6,316 nt of DNA from NCBI GenBank assembly GCA_018883485.1, contig VEQB01000138.1:1-6316 (forward strand). Reading direction: 5' to 3'. The position numbers and the translations under genes are program-made. Source of the stretch: Bacteroidota bacterium (GTDB lineage: Bacteria > Bacteroidota > Bacteroidia > UKL13-3). Below are positions 1-6,280 of the stretch, one piece after another. Under the pieces are notes generated by a model that was not told where the DNA came from, did not search any database, and worked only from the letters and a program-made list of their open reading frames with translations. The number at the start of each line of letters is the position of its first letter. Position 1 is the stretch's first letter.

Positions 1-77
1 GGGTAAATCTCCTTAAGATCTCGGTCAGATTTGCTTCCAAAAATTTTAGTTAGGCCTTTAAAAATACTTCCAATCAT
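1..77 (-). CDS. secA: Preprotein translocase ATPase SecA, N-terminal fragment (gene runs off the left edge)
   Basis: Only the first 25 codons and two bases of the next lie in the window, beginning at the ATG complementary to 75-77. The peptide starts MIGSIFKGLTKIFGSKSDRD and continues with LKEIY. The pattern of a short hydrophobic/basic start, then K-I/L-F-G-S-K-S-(D/E)-R-D, then K-x-I/L-x-P, is what I know from the extreme N-terminus of bacterial SecA. SecA is the cytoplasmic ATPase that pushes unfolded preproteins through the SecYEG channel. No DEAD motor motif or other diagnostic domain is visible because the gene is cut. The frame stays open upstream for 52 more codons without an ATG, so this ATG is chosen by family similarity. 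There is no clear Shine-Dalgarno, only an A-rich leader. The call rests on a short stretch but the match is specific. Confidence 0.82.
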   Translation of the reverse strand, partial: MIGSIFKGLTKIFGSKSDRDLKEIY

Positions 78-194
78 ACTTTTTTTATCTCTCTTTTGTT
101 TTGCCTTAGCTTTTTGGCGAAGGGCCGTAAAAATAAGTTTATTTTTTACAACAGCATAAATTAATCCAAGGCAATTGTTTGACAATTTGACAGC

Positions 195-224
195 CAAATA
201 TTGGTTCAACCCAAGAAACCCCAA
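195..224 (-). promoter_or_regulatory. Candidate promoter for secA
   Basis: On the minus strand TTG (222-224) is followed after 19 bp by AATATTTG (195-202). The Bacteroidota housekeeping promoter is TTG or TTTG near -33 and TAnnTTTG near -7, spaced about 19-21 bp, so the -7 element differs at one fixed base. Transcription would start near 188 and give a leader of about 110 nt before the secA ATG. Such motifs arise by chance in AT-rich DNA, so this is a suggestion only. Confidence 0.33.
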
Positions 225-290
225 GAAATAAGCCTATTTTAGACTGTTAGCGAGTTTTTGTCAGTATTTATACAGCGATTATTTTCCCAA

Positions 291-974
291 TTATTCGCCT
301 TCGTTGTCTATTTGATTTCTAAACCCAAGACGTTTTCCAGTTGGCATCCCACTGCTATGGCTCATGATGTTCTTTTGCTCTAGCGTAATAAAACTGATGT
401 TTTCAATAGGAGGGGCAATCAAATCAAAGTTTAAACAGTAATGAATAGATTCTAAAACTATCTTCTCGTAAAATTCTTTACTTATTTGGTTCAAGCCAAA
501 ATCACCAAATTGAAAGGACAAGGAGCGTTTACCCTCAATAAAAAAATGATTTTCTTTATTGATAAATAACCTGCCAACCAAATAGCCAACATCTCCTTCT
601 CTGTTATATTTAATAGAATCTGCTAAGAAATTGTAAATCTGTATCATCCCACAAAATTCCCTCATTGGATCTTCTTGTACATACGGATTGTTATGGATAT
701 AATGGTGTTGGTCAAAATCAAAAATATTCGTGTGCATCATAAACACCAAGGTGTCTCCACTAAATTTTAGATGTACTTCAAATTCGCTTTTCTCAAAGTA
801 TTTTATTTCTACACTGCTATCTATTGGCTGAATGGTTTGGCTTACTTTTTCTGCTATGCCTCTAACCACCTCTTTAAGCTCTATAAAAGAGGCTTTGGTA
901 TTTCTGTAAACCAATTGCTTGGTAGCAGACTTTTGCAACAAAAGTTGTGTTACTTTTTCAAATTTGTTTTCCAT
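291..974 (-). CDS. Conserved-looking cytoplasmic protein of unknown function, 227 residues
   Basis: I cannot assign a function. There is no signal peptide, lipobox or membrane segment, so it is probably cytoplasmic. Residues 1-50 are rich in charged and helix-favouring residues and include a basic stretch (K15 to R24). Residues 52-115 alternate charged and aromatic residues, with a histidine-rich segment (H81, H90, H91, H94 near FDFDQHHYIHNNPY), then EDPMREFCGMIQIYNFLADS at 101-120. Residues 124-160 (NREGDVGYLVGRLFIN, then FFIEGKRSLSFQFGDF) look like a compact beta-rich region. The C-terminal 25 residues are polar and probably flexible. From memory, proteins with similar HYIHN-PYV-EDPMR and IYNFLADS-KYNRE segments occur widely in Bacteroidota as hypotheticals. 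The ATG lies 39 bp after the proS stop on the same strand, which suggests co-transcription. No Shine-Dalgarno is visible. Confidence 0.9.
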   Translation of the reverse strand: MENKFEKVTQLLLQKSATKQLVYRNTKASFIELKEVVRGIAEKVSQTIQPIDSSVEIKYFEKSEFEVHLKFSGDTLVFMMHTNIFDFDQHHYIHNNPYVQEDPMREFCGMIQIYNFLADSIKYNREGDVGYLVGRLFINKENHFFIEGKRSLSFQFGDFGLNQISKEFYEKIVLESIHYCLNFDLIAPPIENISFITLEQKNIMSHSSGMPTGKRLGFRNQIDNEGE

Positions 975-1013
975 GGTAAATTTTTTGTTTTAACAATTCT
1001 AAAGCTTTTTGGT

Positions 1014-2489
1014 TTAGTAAGCCCTTGCAAACAATACCCTCTCTTTAGATGGCTTGCCTGTTAACACACACTTACCAGCTTCTTGTGGATTGTTCAGTGG
1101 AATGCAACGTATGGTAGCTTTAGAAAGTTCCTTAATTTTATCTTCAGTTTCGCTCGTGCCATCCCAATGCGCACTCACAAAACCTGTTTTGTTTTCTAAG
1201 GCATCCATAAACTCCTCCCAAGTATTTACCGGATGCATATGTGATTCTCTATAATCTAGTGCTTTTTGATAAATATTTTGCTGTATTTGTTCTAACAAAT
1301 GAGGAATTTTATGTTCTAAATCGTTGGCTTGTAAAACCATTTTTTCTTTGGTATCTCGTCTGGCCACTTCTACTGTTCCATTTTGCACATCTCTTGGTCC
1401 AATGGCAATTCTTACAGGAACTCCTTTTAATTCGTATTCGGCAAATTTAAAGCCCGGACTCAAATTATCTCTATCATCTACTTTTACCGAAATGCCTAAT
1501 TTCTTTAGCATGGCAAAATAGGAATCAACCTTTTCCATAACCAAAATACGTTCTTCTTCTTTTCTGCAAATTGGTATAATCACTACTTGTATAGGAGCTA
1601 ATTGTGGCGGTAATACAAGACCTTCATCATCACTATGGCTCATAATTAGGGCTCCCATTAATCGTGTAGAAACTCCCCACGAGGTTGCCCAAACATATTC
1701 AGATTTATTTTCTTTGGTAACATATTTTACATCAAATGCTTTAGCAAAGTTCTGACCCAAAAAGTGTGAAGTACCCATTTGAAGTGCCTTGCCATCTTGC
1801 ATCAAACCTTCAATGCAATAGGTATCTAAGGCGCCTGCAAAACGTTCGTTGGCAGATTTAACTCCTTTAATTACGGGCACCGCCATAATGTTTTCTGCAA
1901 AATCTGCATACACATCTAGCATTTTTGTAGTTTCTTCAATTGCCTCTTCTGCTGTTGCATGCGCAGTATGTCCTTCCTGCCAAAGAAATTCAGTAGTTCT
2001 TAAAAACAACCTAGTGCGCATTTCCCATCTTACCACATTTGCCCATTGATTTATTAGCAAGGGTAAATCTCTATAACTTTGAATCCAATTGCGGTAAGTG
2101 TTCCAAATAATTGTTTCACTGGTTGGCCTTACAATTAACTCTTCCTCCAATTTAGCGTCTGGGTCAACTATTATTTGACCTGTTTCTGGATCGTTTTTCA
2201 ACCTGTAATGGGTTACAACGGCACACTCTTTTGCGAAGCCATCTACATGGGAAGCTTCTTTACTAAAAAATGACTTAGGGATAAATAATGGGAAGTACGC
2301 GTTTTGGTGTCCTGTTTCTTTGAACCTTCTGTCTAATTCTGCTTGCATTTTCTCCCAAATGGCATAGCCATAGGGTTTAATTACCATACAGCCCTTAACG
2401 TCTGAATGTTCTGCTAAATCTGCACTTTTAACTAAATTGTTATACCAAGCGCTATAATCTTCGCTTCTTTTTACTTTTTTTATGTCCAT
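1014..2489 (-). CDS. proS: Prolyl-tRNA synthetase, archaeal/eukaryal-like type without the editing insertion
   Basis: Class IIa aminoacyl-tRNA synthetase that activates proline with ATP and charges tRNA-Pro in the cytoplasm. The 491 residues match the usual length of the short (type 3) form. The catalytic core spans about residues 25-295. It contains RPTSET at 121-126 (TxE proline/ATP loop), motif 2 with VVRWE around R154 and E156 followed by FLWQEGHTAH at 168-177, and motif 3 with WGVSTRLMGAL around R276. The anticodon-binding domain follows at about 300-400, and a C-terminal domain at about 410-491 ends in the family-typical FARAY with a terminal tyrosine. There is no roughly 180-residue INS editing domain between motifs 2 and 3, unlike the E. 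coli type. The C-terminal zinc site looks degenerate: of the four positions that are Cys in many archaeal relatives only C474 remains, with D443, T448 and T477 at the others. The ATG at 2487-2489 gives the expected start before KRSEDYSAWY. Confidence 0.98.
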   Translation of the reverse strand: MDIKKVKRSEDYSAWYNNLVKSADLAEHSDVKGCMVIKPYGYAIWEKMQAELDRRFKETGHQNAYFPLFIPKSFFSKEASHVDGFAKECAVVTHYRLKNDPETGQIIVDPDAKLEEELIVRPTSETIIWNTYRNWIQSYRDLPLLINQWANVVRWEMRTRLFLRTTEFLWQEGHTAHATAEEAIEETTKMLDVYADFAENIMAVPVIKGVKSANERFAGALDTYCIEGLMQDGKALQMGTSHFLGQNFAKAFDVKYVTKENKSEYVWATSWGVSTRLMGALIMSHSDDEGLVLPPQLAPIQVVIIPICRKEEERILVMEKVDSYFAMLKKLGISVKVDDRDNLSPGFKFAEYELKGVPVRIAIGPRDVQNGTVEVARRDTKEKMVLQANDLEHKIPHLLEQIQQNIYQKALDYRESHMHPVNTWEEFMDALENKTGFVSAHWDGTSETEDKIKELSKATIRCIPLNNPQEAGKCVLTGKPSKERVLFARAY

Positions 2490-2534
2490 GTTAAGGTATT
2501 GGAATAATATTTGACTTTTAAATGAATAAGAGTG

Positions 2535-2542
2535 CGAAAATA
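2535..2542 (-). promoter_or_regulatory. Candidate -7 element for proS
   Basis: On the minus strand this reads TATTTTCG followed by CA, one fixed base away from the Bacteroidota -7 consensus TAnnTTTG. It lies 45 bp upstream of the proS ATG. I find no TTG or TTTG at the expected -33 distance, so support is partial. It would serve proS and probably the unknown gene behind it. Confidence 0.35.
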
Positions 2543-2553
2543 GTTTTTAGTCG

Positions 2554-2561
2554 TTACTTTG
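2554..2561 (+). promoter_or_regulatory. Candidate -7 element for the lipoprotein/FadL-like gene pair
   Basis: TTACTTTG matches TAnnTTTG at all fixed positions but one and ends 26 bp before the ATG at 2588. No good -33 element is seen about 20 bp upstream. It faces away from the proS candidate, and the two -7 elements are separated by only 11 bp, so the two promoters would occupy overlapping DNA. Confidence 0.33.
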
Positions 2562-2587
2562 TATAACAGGAAATAAATAGGTTTAAT

Positions 2588-3889
2588 ATGAGACTGATAA
2601 TAATCTTTCTAATTTTGGGCAGCCTAAGCTGCTCTGCCATCAAAAATCCCGTAAATCAGGTTGATGATGATGTTTACGCCAAACGTAAAGAATCTAATTC
2701 GAAGCCAACAAGCATACAAGATATTGAGCCTTGGAACAAAAAGAAAAGTGGGCCTCATGCCATTATTGAGCACCGCCATGATGGTTATGGCCAATCTTTT
2801 ATTTCTTTAGATTCGCCAGATACCAATGAAGATGAGCGTGCGGCAGAGGCAATGCGTGTTTGGAACCAACGTCGTAATCCTGCCCTAAACAAGGAAAATG
2901 GTATCGAAGAACCCAATATAATTGTTAGTGAGGAGGGGCAAGACCCAAATTTTATGCGCATGGGTACTTCTAGAAATACCTATTACCAAGATCCTTACTT
3001 TGATATTTTAAGTCAGAATTGGGGCTGGACAAACCTATTTTCCCCAATTGGTTACTTTCCTGGCCATTATAATTTTGCGCCGGGATTTAATGTTGGTTTA
3101 GGATGGAACAGTATGTATGGTTGGACCATGGGCACTGGGTATAACTGGGGTTGGGGAGGCATGGGGTATAACCCATGGAATCCTTATTGGGGTAATGGTT
3201 TTGGAATGTATGGTTATAATCCTTGGAATCCTTACAATCCATGGAACCCATACTGTGGTTTTGGTAATTTTGGTTACAACCCTTGGATGCCATATTACGG
3301 ATATGGCTGGGGACCTTCCTGCAATAGACGTTGGGGTAGTGATATTGTGCAAAATCGATCGTTTATGCGTCCTATGAATAGTGTTGGTTCAAGCCTACCT
3401 TCTGGAAGCTCTAGCCCTACAGTAGCTGCAAGGCCAGGGGGTAGGTATGTGAAGCCTGTGAGCCCAAGCACCAGGCCAACTGCACCAAGCACTAGACCTT
3501 CTGCCCCGCAGCAAAATTATAGCAATAAACCAGGCGGCGATTTAATTTATGATGAAAAAGGCAGACCCAATTATGTGCCACCTCGCAACAGAAGAACAGA
3601 GATTGAATCGGTTGGAACACCTTCCAGAGTTCGTAGTTCAGAATACAATAGCGCCCCTCAGCAAAGGCCGAGTTTTTCTGAACCAATGAATAGACCAGCT
3701 CCTGCAGCAAGACCAGCACCAAGCAGCAGACCAAGTGCCCCAAGTTCTCCCTCTCAAATACGTCCTTCTGCTCCTTCAGTGCCCAATCAAAGCAGGCCCC
3801 CAAGTGTAAGTCCTTCAAGACCTTCAGCGCCACCAAGCGGGGGCACAATGTCTAATCCTGGTGGCGGTTCTTTTAAAGGTCGTCCTTAA
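2588..3889 (+). CDS. Probable lipoprotein with aromatic NPWNPY repeats and an Arg/Pro/Ser-rich tail
   Basis: Function unknown. Residues 1-15 form a short hydrophobic export signal ending GSLSC. Cys15 is a plausible lipidation site, although the lipobox is loose (S-L-S before C rather than L-A/S-G/A). The charged segment at 20-140 includes VDDDVYAK. Residues 144-242 are very rich in Trp, Tyr, Gly, Asn and Pro, with four copies of NPW(N/M)PY starting at 195, 211, 217 and 231, three of them preceded by GY. Residues 281-433 are low-complexity and basic, built on RPSAPS, RPAP and TRPTAPS units, interrupted by a less repetitive stretch at about 318-355. The protein ends GGGSFKGRP. No enzymatic motif is visible. 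The composition suggests a surface-exposed or matrix/peptidoglycan-associated structural protein, but that is inference. The ATG follows an AGG-containing leader, a weak ribosome-binding site at best. The next gene starts 21 bp downstream, so the pair is probably an operon. Confidence 0.9.
   Translation: MRLIIIFLILGSLSCSAIKNPVNQVDDDVYAKRKESNSKPTSIQDIEPWNKKKSGPHAIIEHRHDGYGQSFISLDSPDTNEDERAAEAMRVWNQRRNPALNKENGIEEPNIIVSEEGQDPNFMRMGTSRNTYYQDPYFDILSQNWGWTNLFSPIGYFPGHYNFAPGFNVGLGWNSMYGWTMGTGYNWGWGGMGYNPWNPYWGNGFGMYGYNPWNPYNPWNPYCGFGNFGYNPWMPYYGYGWGPSCNRRWGSDIVQNRSFMRPMNSVGSSLPSGSSSPTVAARPGGRYVKPVSPSTRPTAPSTRPSAPQQNYSNKPGGDLIYDEKGRPNYVPPRNRRTEIESVGTPSRVRSSEYNSAPQQRPSFSEPMNRPAPAARPAPSSRPSAPSSPSQIRPSAPSVPNQSRPPSVSPSRPSAPPSGGTMSNPGGGSFKGRP
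3170..3295 (+). repeat. In-gene repeat coding for NPW(N/M)PY
   Basis: Four imperfect 18 bp units encode NPWNPY, NPWNPY, NPWNPY and NPWMPY at residues 195, 211, 217 and 231 of the lipoprotein. The middle two are directly adjacent. The copies differ at synonymous positions (for example AACCCA, AATCCT, AATCCA and AACCCT for Asn-Pro), so the peptide is kept more strictly than the DNA. This argues for selection on the protein over recent slippage. Confidence 0.85.
3428..3874 (+). repeat. Low-complexity region coding for Arg-Pro/Ser-Ala-Pro units
   Basis: Codes for residues 281-429 of the lipoprotein. Units of the form R-P-(S/T/A/P) begin at residues 296, 303, 369, 375, 381, 392, 403 and 411, commonly as RPSAPS. 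Codon use varies among copies (AGA, AGG, CGT for Arg). The region is basic and proline-rich, so it should be extended and disordered. A non-repetitive block at about 318-355 (DLIYDEKGRPNYVPPRNRRT) divides it into two arms. Confidence 0.75.
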
Positions 3890-3910
3890 TTTTATTTGTA
3901 ATTTTTTTTC

Positions 3911-5407
3911 ATGAAACGTAGCATAATAATTGGCTTGTTGGCACTAAGTGTGCAAACATTTGCCCAAAATCAACATGAGATTTTTAAGTATAGCTTTATT
4001 AATCCAACGGCATCTGCAAGAACATTAGGCGCTGGTGGTGCTTGGGGTGCTGCAGGTGCAGATATGGCGGGTGCTGCTATTAACCCAGCTGGTTTTGGAC
4101 TTTACCGAAGAAATGAAATAATGGGTTCAATGGCCATAACCAGTAACTTAAACAATGCCACCTATAATGGAAATACCATGAGCGATGGTAGAACTAATTT
4201 CAATATCCCAAACTTTGGTTATGTAGCTACAATAAACAATGGGTATATGGGCAAAGACCAAACACATAGCGGTGTTACAAGTGGCAGTTTTGCTTTTGGG
4301 ATGAACCGACTCGCAAATTTTCAAAATAATGTTCAATATTCTGGGTTGGGTAAAAATACTACCATTGGAGATTATTTTGCCGCCCAAGCAAATGGCACAG
4401 ATAGCTCAGCGTTTAAAGCTGAAGAGCTCGATAATGATCCAGTTGCACAAGCTTGGCGCCTGCGTATGATTGATAATGATGGTGGAACTAGAAATTATGC
4501 TTCCAACCAAAGCCTCTGGGGAGATACCAATTATACCATGCAACAGTTTAATCAAATAGAAGAAAGAGGCAGAATTAATGAATGGTACGCAGGTGGGGGC
4601 CTAAATTTTGGCAATACCCTGTATTTAGGAGCTAGCCTTGTAATTCAAGGTTTGCGTTATAACAATACAACTACTTACAGAGAAACATTAAAAGACAAAA
4701 GTGTGGCTGCTAATCCTTACCAAGAAGGGGTGGTTACCCAATATTCTGAAACCAGAGGAAGTGGTGTAGGGGGTAAGTTTGGAATTATTTTAAGACCTAT
4801 AGATTTAATCAGAGTTGGTTTATCTTACCATACTCCTGTTCGATTAAACTTGCAAAAAGATTATGAGTTTACTACAACAGTTAATTATGATGGGATTTTT
4901 TATACGCAAGACGCAAACCGTTTAGATAGATACGAATATCAAATTGTAACACCAGGAAGGTTAACCGCAAGCACTGCCGTAGTGTTGGGTAAGTTTATGG
5001 TTATTACCGCCGATTATGAAAGAGTAGATTACAGAAGCGGGAGGTTAAATGATAAAGTTGGAAATGCAAATTTTACACCTGCCAATGATGCTATGAAAAC
5101 AACTTATGGTATAGCTAACAATCTTAGAACTGGGTTGGAAATTGCAACAGGGTATACCCGCTGGCGTTTAGGGTATGGCTTATTAGGAAGCCCTTACCAA
5201 GAAAGCGTAGTTTCTAAAGAGGATGGTTTACGTCAATTAATTAGCGGAGGTTTTGGCTGGTTATATGGCGAAACCTATTTCTTTGATCTTGCAGTGCAAG
5301 GAATAGTTGGTAAAACTTATTTATCTCCTTATGCTGGAGTTCCAAGTTCTGCAGTTAATGAAAGTTTAAATCTGAACTTTGTTTTTGGCGCTGGATACAG
5401 ATTTTAA
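3911..5407 (+). CDS. FadL/OmpP1/TodX-like outer-membrane beta-barrel protein
   Basis: Residues 1-19 form a signal peptide (MKRS, hydrophobic core, then TFAQ), probably cut before N20. The mature N-terminus carries SARTLGAGGAWGAAGADMAG at 35-54 followed by INPAGFGLYR at 57-66. This Gly/Ala-rich segment with NPAG is the N-terminal hallmark of the FadL (OMPP1/TodX) family as found in Bacteroidota. The rest alternates short aromatic/hydrophobic strands with polar loops and ends FGAGYRF, a typical beta-barrel C-terminus with terminal Phe. The 498 residues are somewhat more than E. coli FadL. Family members move hydrophobic compounds across the outer membrane. Some Bacteroidota relatives carry the database name hemin receptor, which I would not adopt here. 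Substrate is unknown. The leader before the ATG is T-rich with no Shine-Dalgarno. The 21 bp spacing suggests co-transcription and perhaps shared function with the upstream lipoprotein. Confidence 0.87.
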   Translation: MKRSIIIGLLALSVQTFAQNQHEIFKYSFINPTASARTLGAGGAWGAAGADMAGAAINPAGFGLYRRNEIMGSMAITSNLNNATYNGNTMSDGRTNFNIPNFGYVATINNGYMGKDQTHSGVTSGSFAFGMNRLANFQNNVQYSGLGKNTTIGDYFAAQANGTDSSAFKAEELDNDPVAQAWRLRMIDNDGGTRNYASNQSLWGDTNYTMQQFNQIEERGRINEWYAGGGLNFGNTLYLGASLVIQGLRYNNTTTYRETLKDKSVAANPYQEGVVTQYSETRGSGVGGKFGIILRPIDLIRVGLSYHTPVRLNLQKDYEFTTTVNYDGIFYTQDANRLDRYEYQIVTPGRLTASTAVVLGKFMVITADYERVDYRSGRLNDKVGNANFTPANDAMKTTYGIANNLRTGLEIATGYTRWRLGYGLLGSPYQESVVSKEDGLRQLISGGFGWLYGETYFFDLAVQGIVGKTYLSPYAGVPSSAVNESLNLNFVFGAGYRF

Positions 5408-5425
5408 ACACAATTATTATAAACT

Positions 5426-5464
5426 AAAAAAGCCTTGAATGATTTTTCATCCAAGGCTTTTTTT
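5426..5464. terminator. Bidirectional intrinsic terminator between convergent genes
   Basis: The arms at 5426-5437 and 5452-5463 are perfectly complementary over 12 bp, with core GCCTTG/CAAGGC flanked by A6 and a T-run of 7. After one A-C mismatch (5438/5451) an inner 4 bp stem ATGA/TCAT closes a TTTT loop. Read on the plus strand the T-run follows the stem. Read on the minus strand the complement of the A-tract does the same. It lies 18 bp past the FadL-like stop and 17 bp past the T9SS cargo stop, so one element can end both transcripts. Confidence 0.93.
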
Positions 5465-5481
5465 ATTAGTTAAAACTAAAA

Positions 5482-6159
5482 TTATTCTGATTTAGTAAAT
5501 GGTTTTGAAACCATTTGGTTTCCGTTCTTGTAACGTATAAAGTAAATACCATTTTGAAGGTCGCTTACATTTACATCACTTTCTAAACTGCTATGAGAAA
5601 TGCTTTTTACCTTAGTTCCTAGTACATTGTAAATTTCAATGTTTACGGTTTCACGGGCATTGTACTTAATGGTTAAACGGTCTTTAACTGGATTAGGATA
5701 CATGGTAAATTCTCTGTTTACGTTGGCCTCTTTTAATCCTACAGCCCAACCATTGATAATAAATTCTACAGTATCTCTAATAGTAGGATTGGCGATAGCA
5801 TAAATTTGAACTAAGGCTCTTCCATTTCCGCCTATACTGTTAGGAACAAAATCTCCTTTAAACTCGCCTGTTTTGCCTTTACCTACAGTAAAGATTCCTT
5901 TATTTCCTACTGCAAGATTTGTTAAACAATTAAATGGGTCGCACATGCCATATTCCCAACCACTAGTCATTTGAATTTCTAGGATATTCCATTCAAATGC
6001 AGAATCATTGCTATTGTTGGTGAAAATTGATTTGGCTTCAAGTAGGATGTTGTTACTCGAGCCTTGTGCCTTTGCTATTTTGGGATTCATGCTAATACTT
6101 TGTGCCGATGCCCAAAGAATAGAGCCGAAACTTGCCAAAAGAAGTATATATTTTTTCAT
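5482..6159 (-). CDS. Small secreted protein with a type IX secretion C-terminal sorting domain
   Basis: Residues 1-20 form a signal peptide (MKKYILLLASFGSILWASAQ), probably cut before S21. Residues 25-140 look like a single beta-sandwich (Ig-like) domain, with alternating strands, SAFEWNILEIQMTSGWEYGMCDPFNC at about 53-78 with Cys73 and Cys78, and a G-rich segment before RALVQIYAI. Residues 150-225 form a type A sorting domain of the Por_Secre_tail kind: MYPNPVKDRLTI at 153-164, IEIYNVLGTKV at 174-184, LQNGIYFIRY at 201-210 and a short basic end. In this family the domain is recognised by the T9SS at the outer membrane and usually removed as the cargo is released or anchored. The protein is small for such cargo and has no visible catalytic site, so it may be an adhesin or binding protein. 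The ATG directly precedes a convincing signal sequence. Confidence 0.93.
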   Translation of the reverse strand: MKKYILLLASFGSILWASAQSISMNPKIAKAQGSSNNILLEAKSIFTNNSNDSAFEWNILEIQMTSGWEYGMCDPFNCLTNLAVGNKGIFTVGKGKTGEFKGDFVPNSIGGNGRALVQIYAIANPTIRDTVEFIINGWAVGLKEANVNREFTMYPNPVKDRLTIKYNARETVNIEIYNVLGTKVKSISHSSLESDVNVSDLQNGIYFIRYKNGNQMVSKPFTKSE

Positions 6160-6194
6160 AACTATTTCGTTTTTTTTAAATTTTGAAACTCATG

Positions 6195-6202
6195 CAAGAT
6201 TA
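6195..6202 (-). promoter_or_regulatory. Candidate -7 element for the T9SS cargo gene
   Basis: The minus strand reads TAATCTTG followed by CA, one base off TAnnTTTG. It is preceded by a T-rich stretch and lies 35 bp upstream of the ATG. No well-spaced TTG or TTTG at -33 is seen, although TTTCAAG sits at 6212-6218. The leader is A-rich, which is usual for genes without a Shine-Dalgarno in this phylum. Confidence 0.42.
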
Positions 6203-6280
6203 CAAAAAAGTCTTGAAATTTCTTAATTAGCCTAAAAAAATAAGTCAGGTTATAGTCATTCCGTTCACATTTTGCCTTAC

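Noticed and set aside
241..290. Possible terminator after the unknown gene (ACTG...CAGT and CGCTGT near a T-tract)
   Set aside because: Only 4 bp pair well, with internal mismatches and a long loop, and no T-run follows the stem in the minus direction.
771..1064. 97-codon plus-strand open frame across the start of the unknown gene and the end of proS
   Set aside because: It overlaps two well-supported minus-strand genes, has an aromatic/Cys-rich composition typical of antisense frames in AT-rich DNA, and has no leader or recognisable domain.
3170..3295. Possible CRISPR-like or tandem-repeat array
   Set aside because: Units are 18 bp, unevenly spaced, diverged and in frame within a coding gene, so this is a protein repeat.
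3087..3848. Several open frames on both strands inside the lipoprotein gene (for example 3117-3377 plus, 3098-3352 minus, 3492-3848 minus)
   Set aside because: They are shadows of the repetitive, GC-richer repeat segments. Their peptides mirror the repeats and show no start context or domain.
3891..3898. TTTATTTG as an internal promoter for the FadL-like gene
   Set aside because: It would place the start nearly on the ATG, leaving essentially no leader, and no -33 element is seen. Chance in AT-rich DNA is more likely.
6008..6226. 72-codon plus-strand frame opposite the start of the T9SS cargo gene
   Set aside because: It is antisense to the signal-peptide region, which creates a hydrophobic frame by default, and continues into the promoter region.
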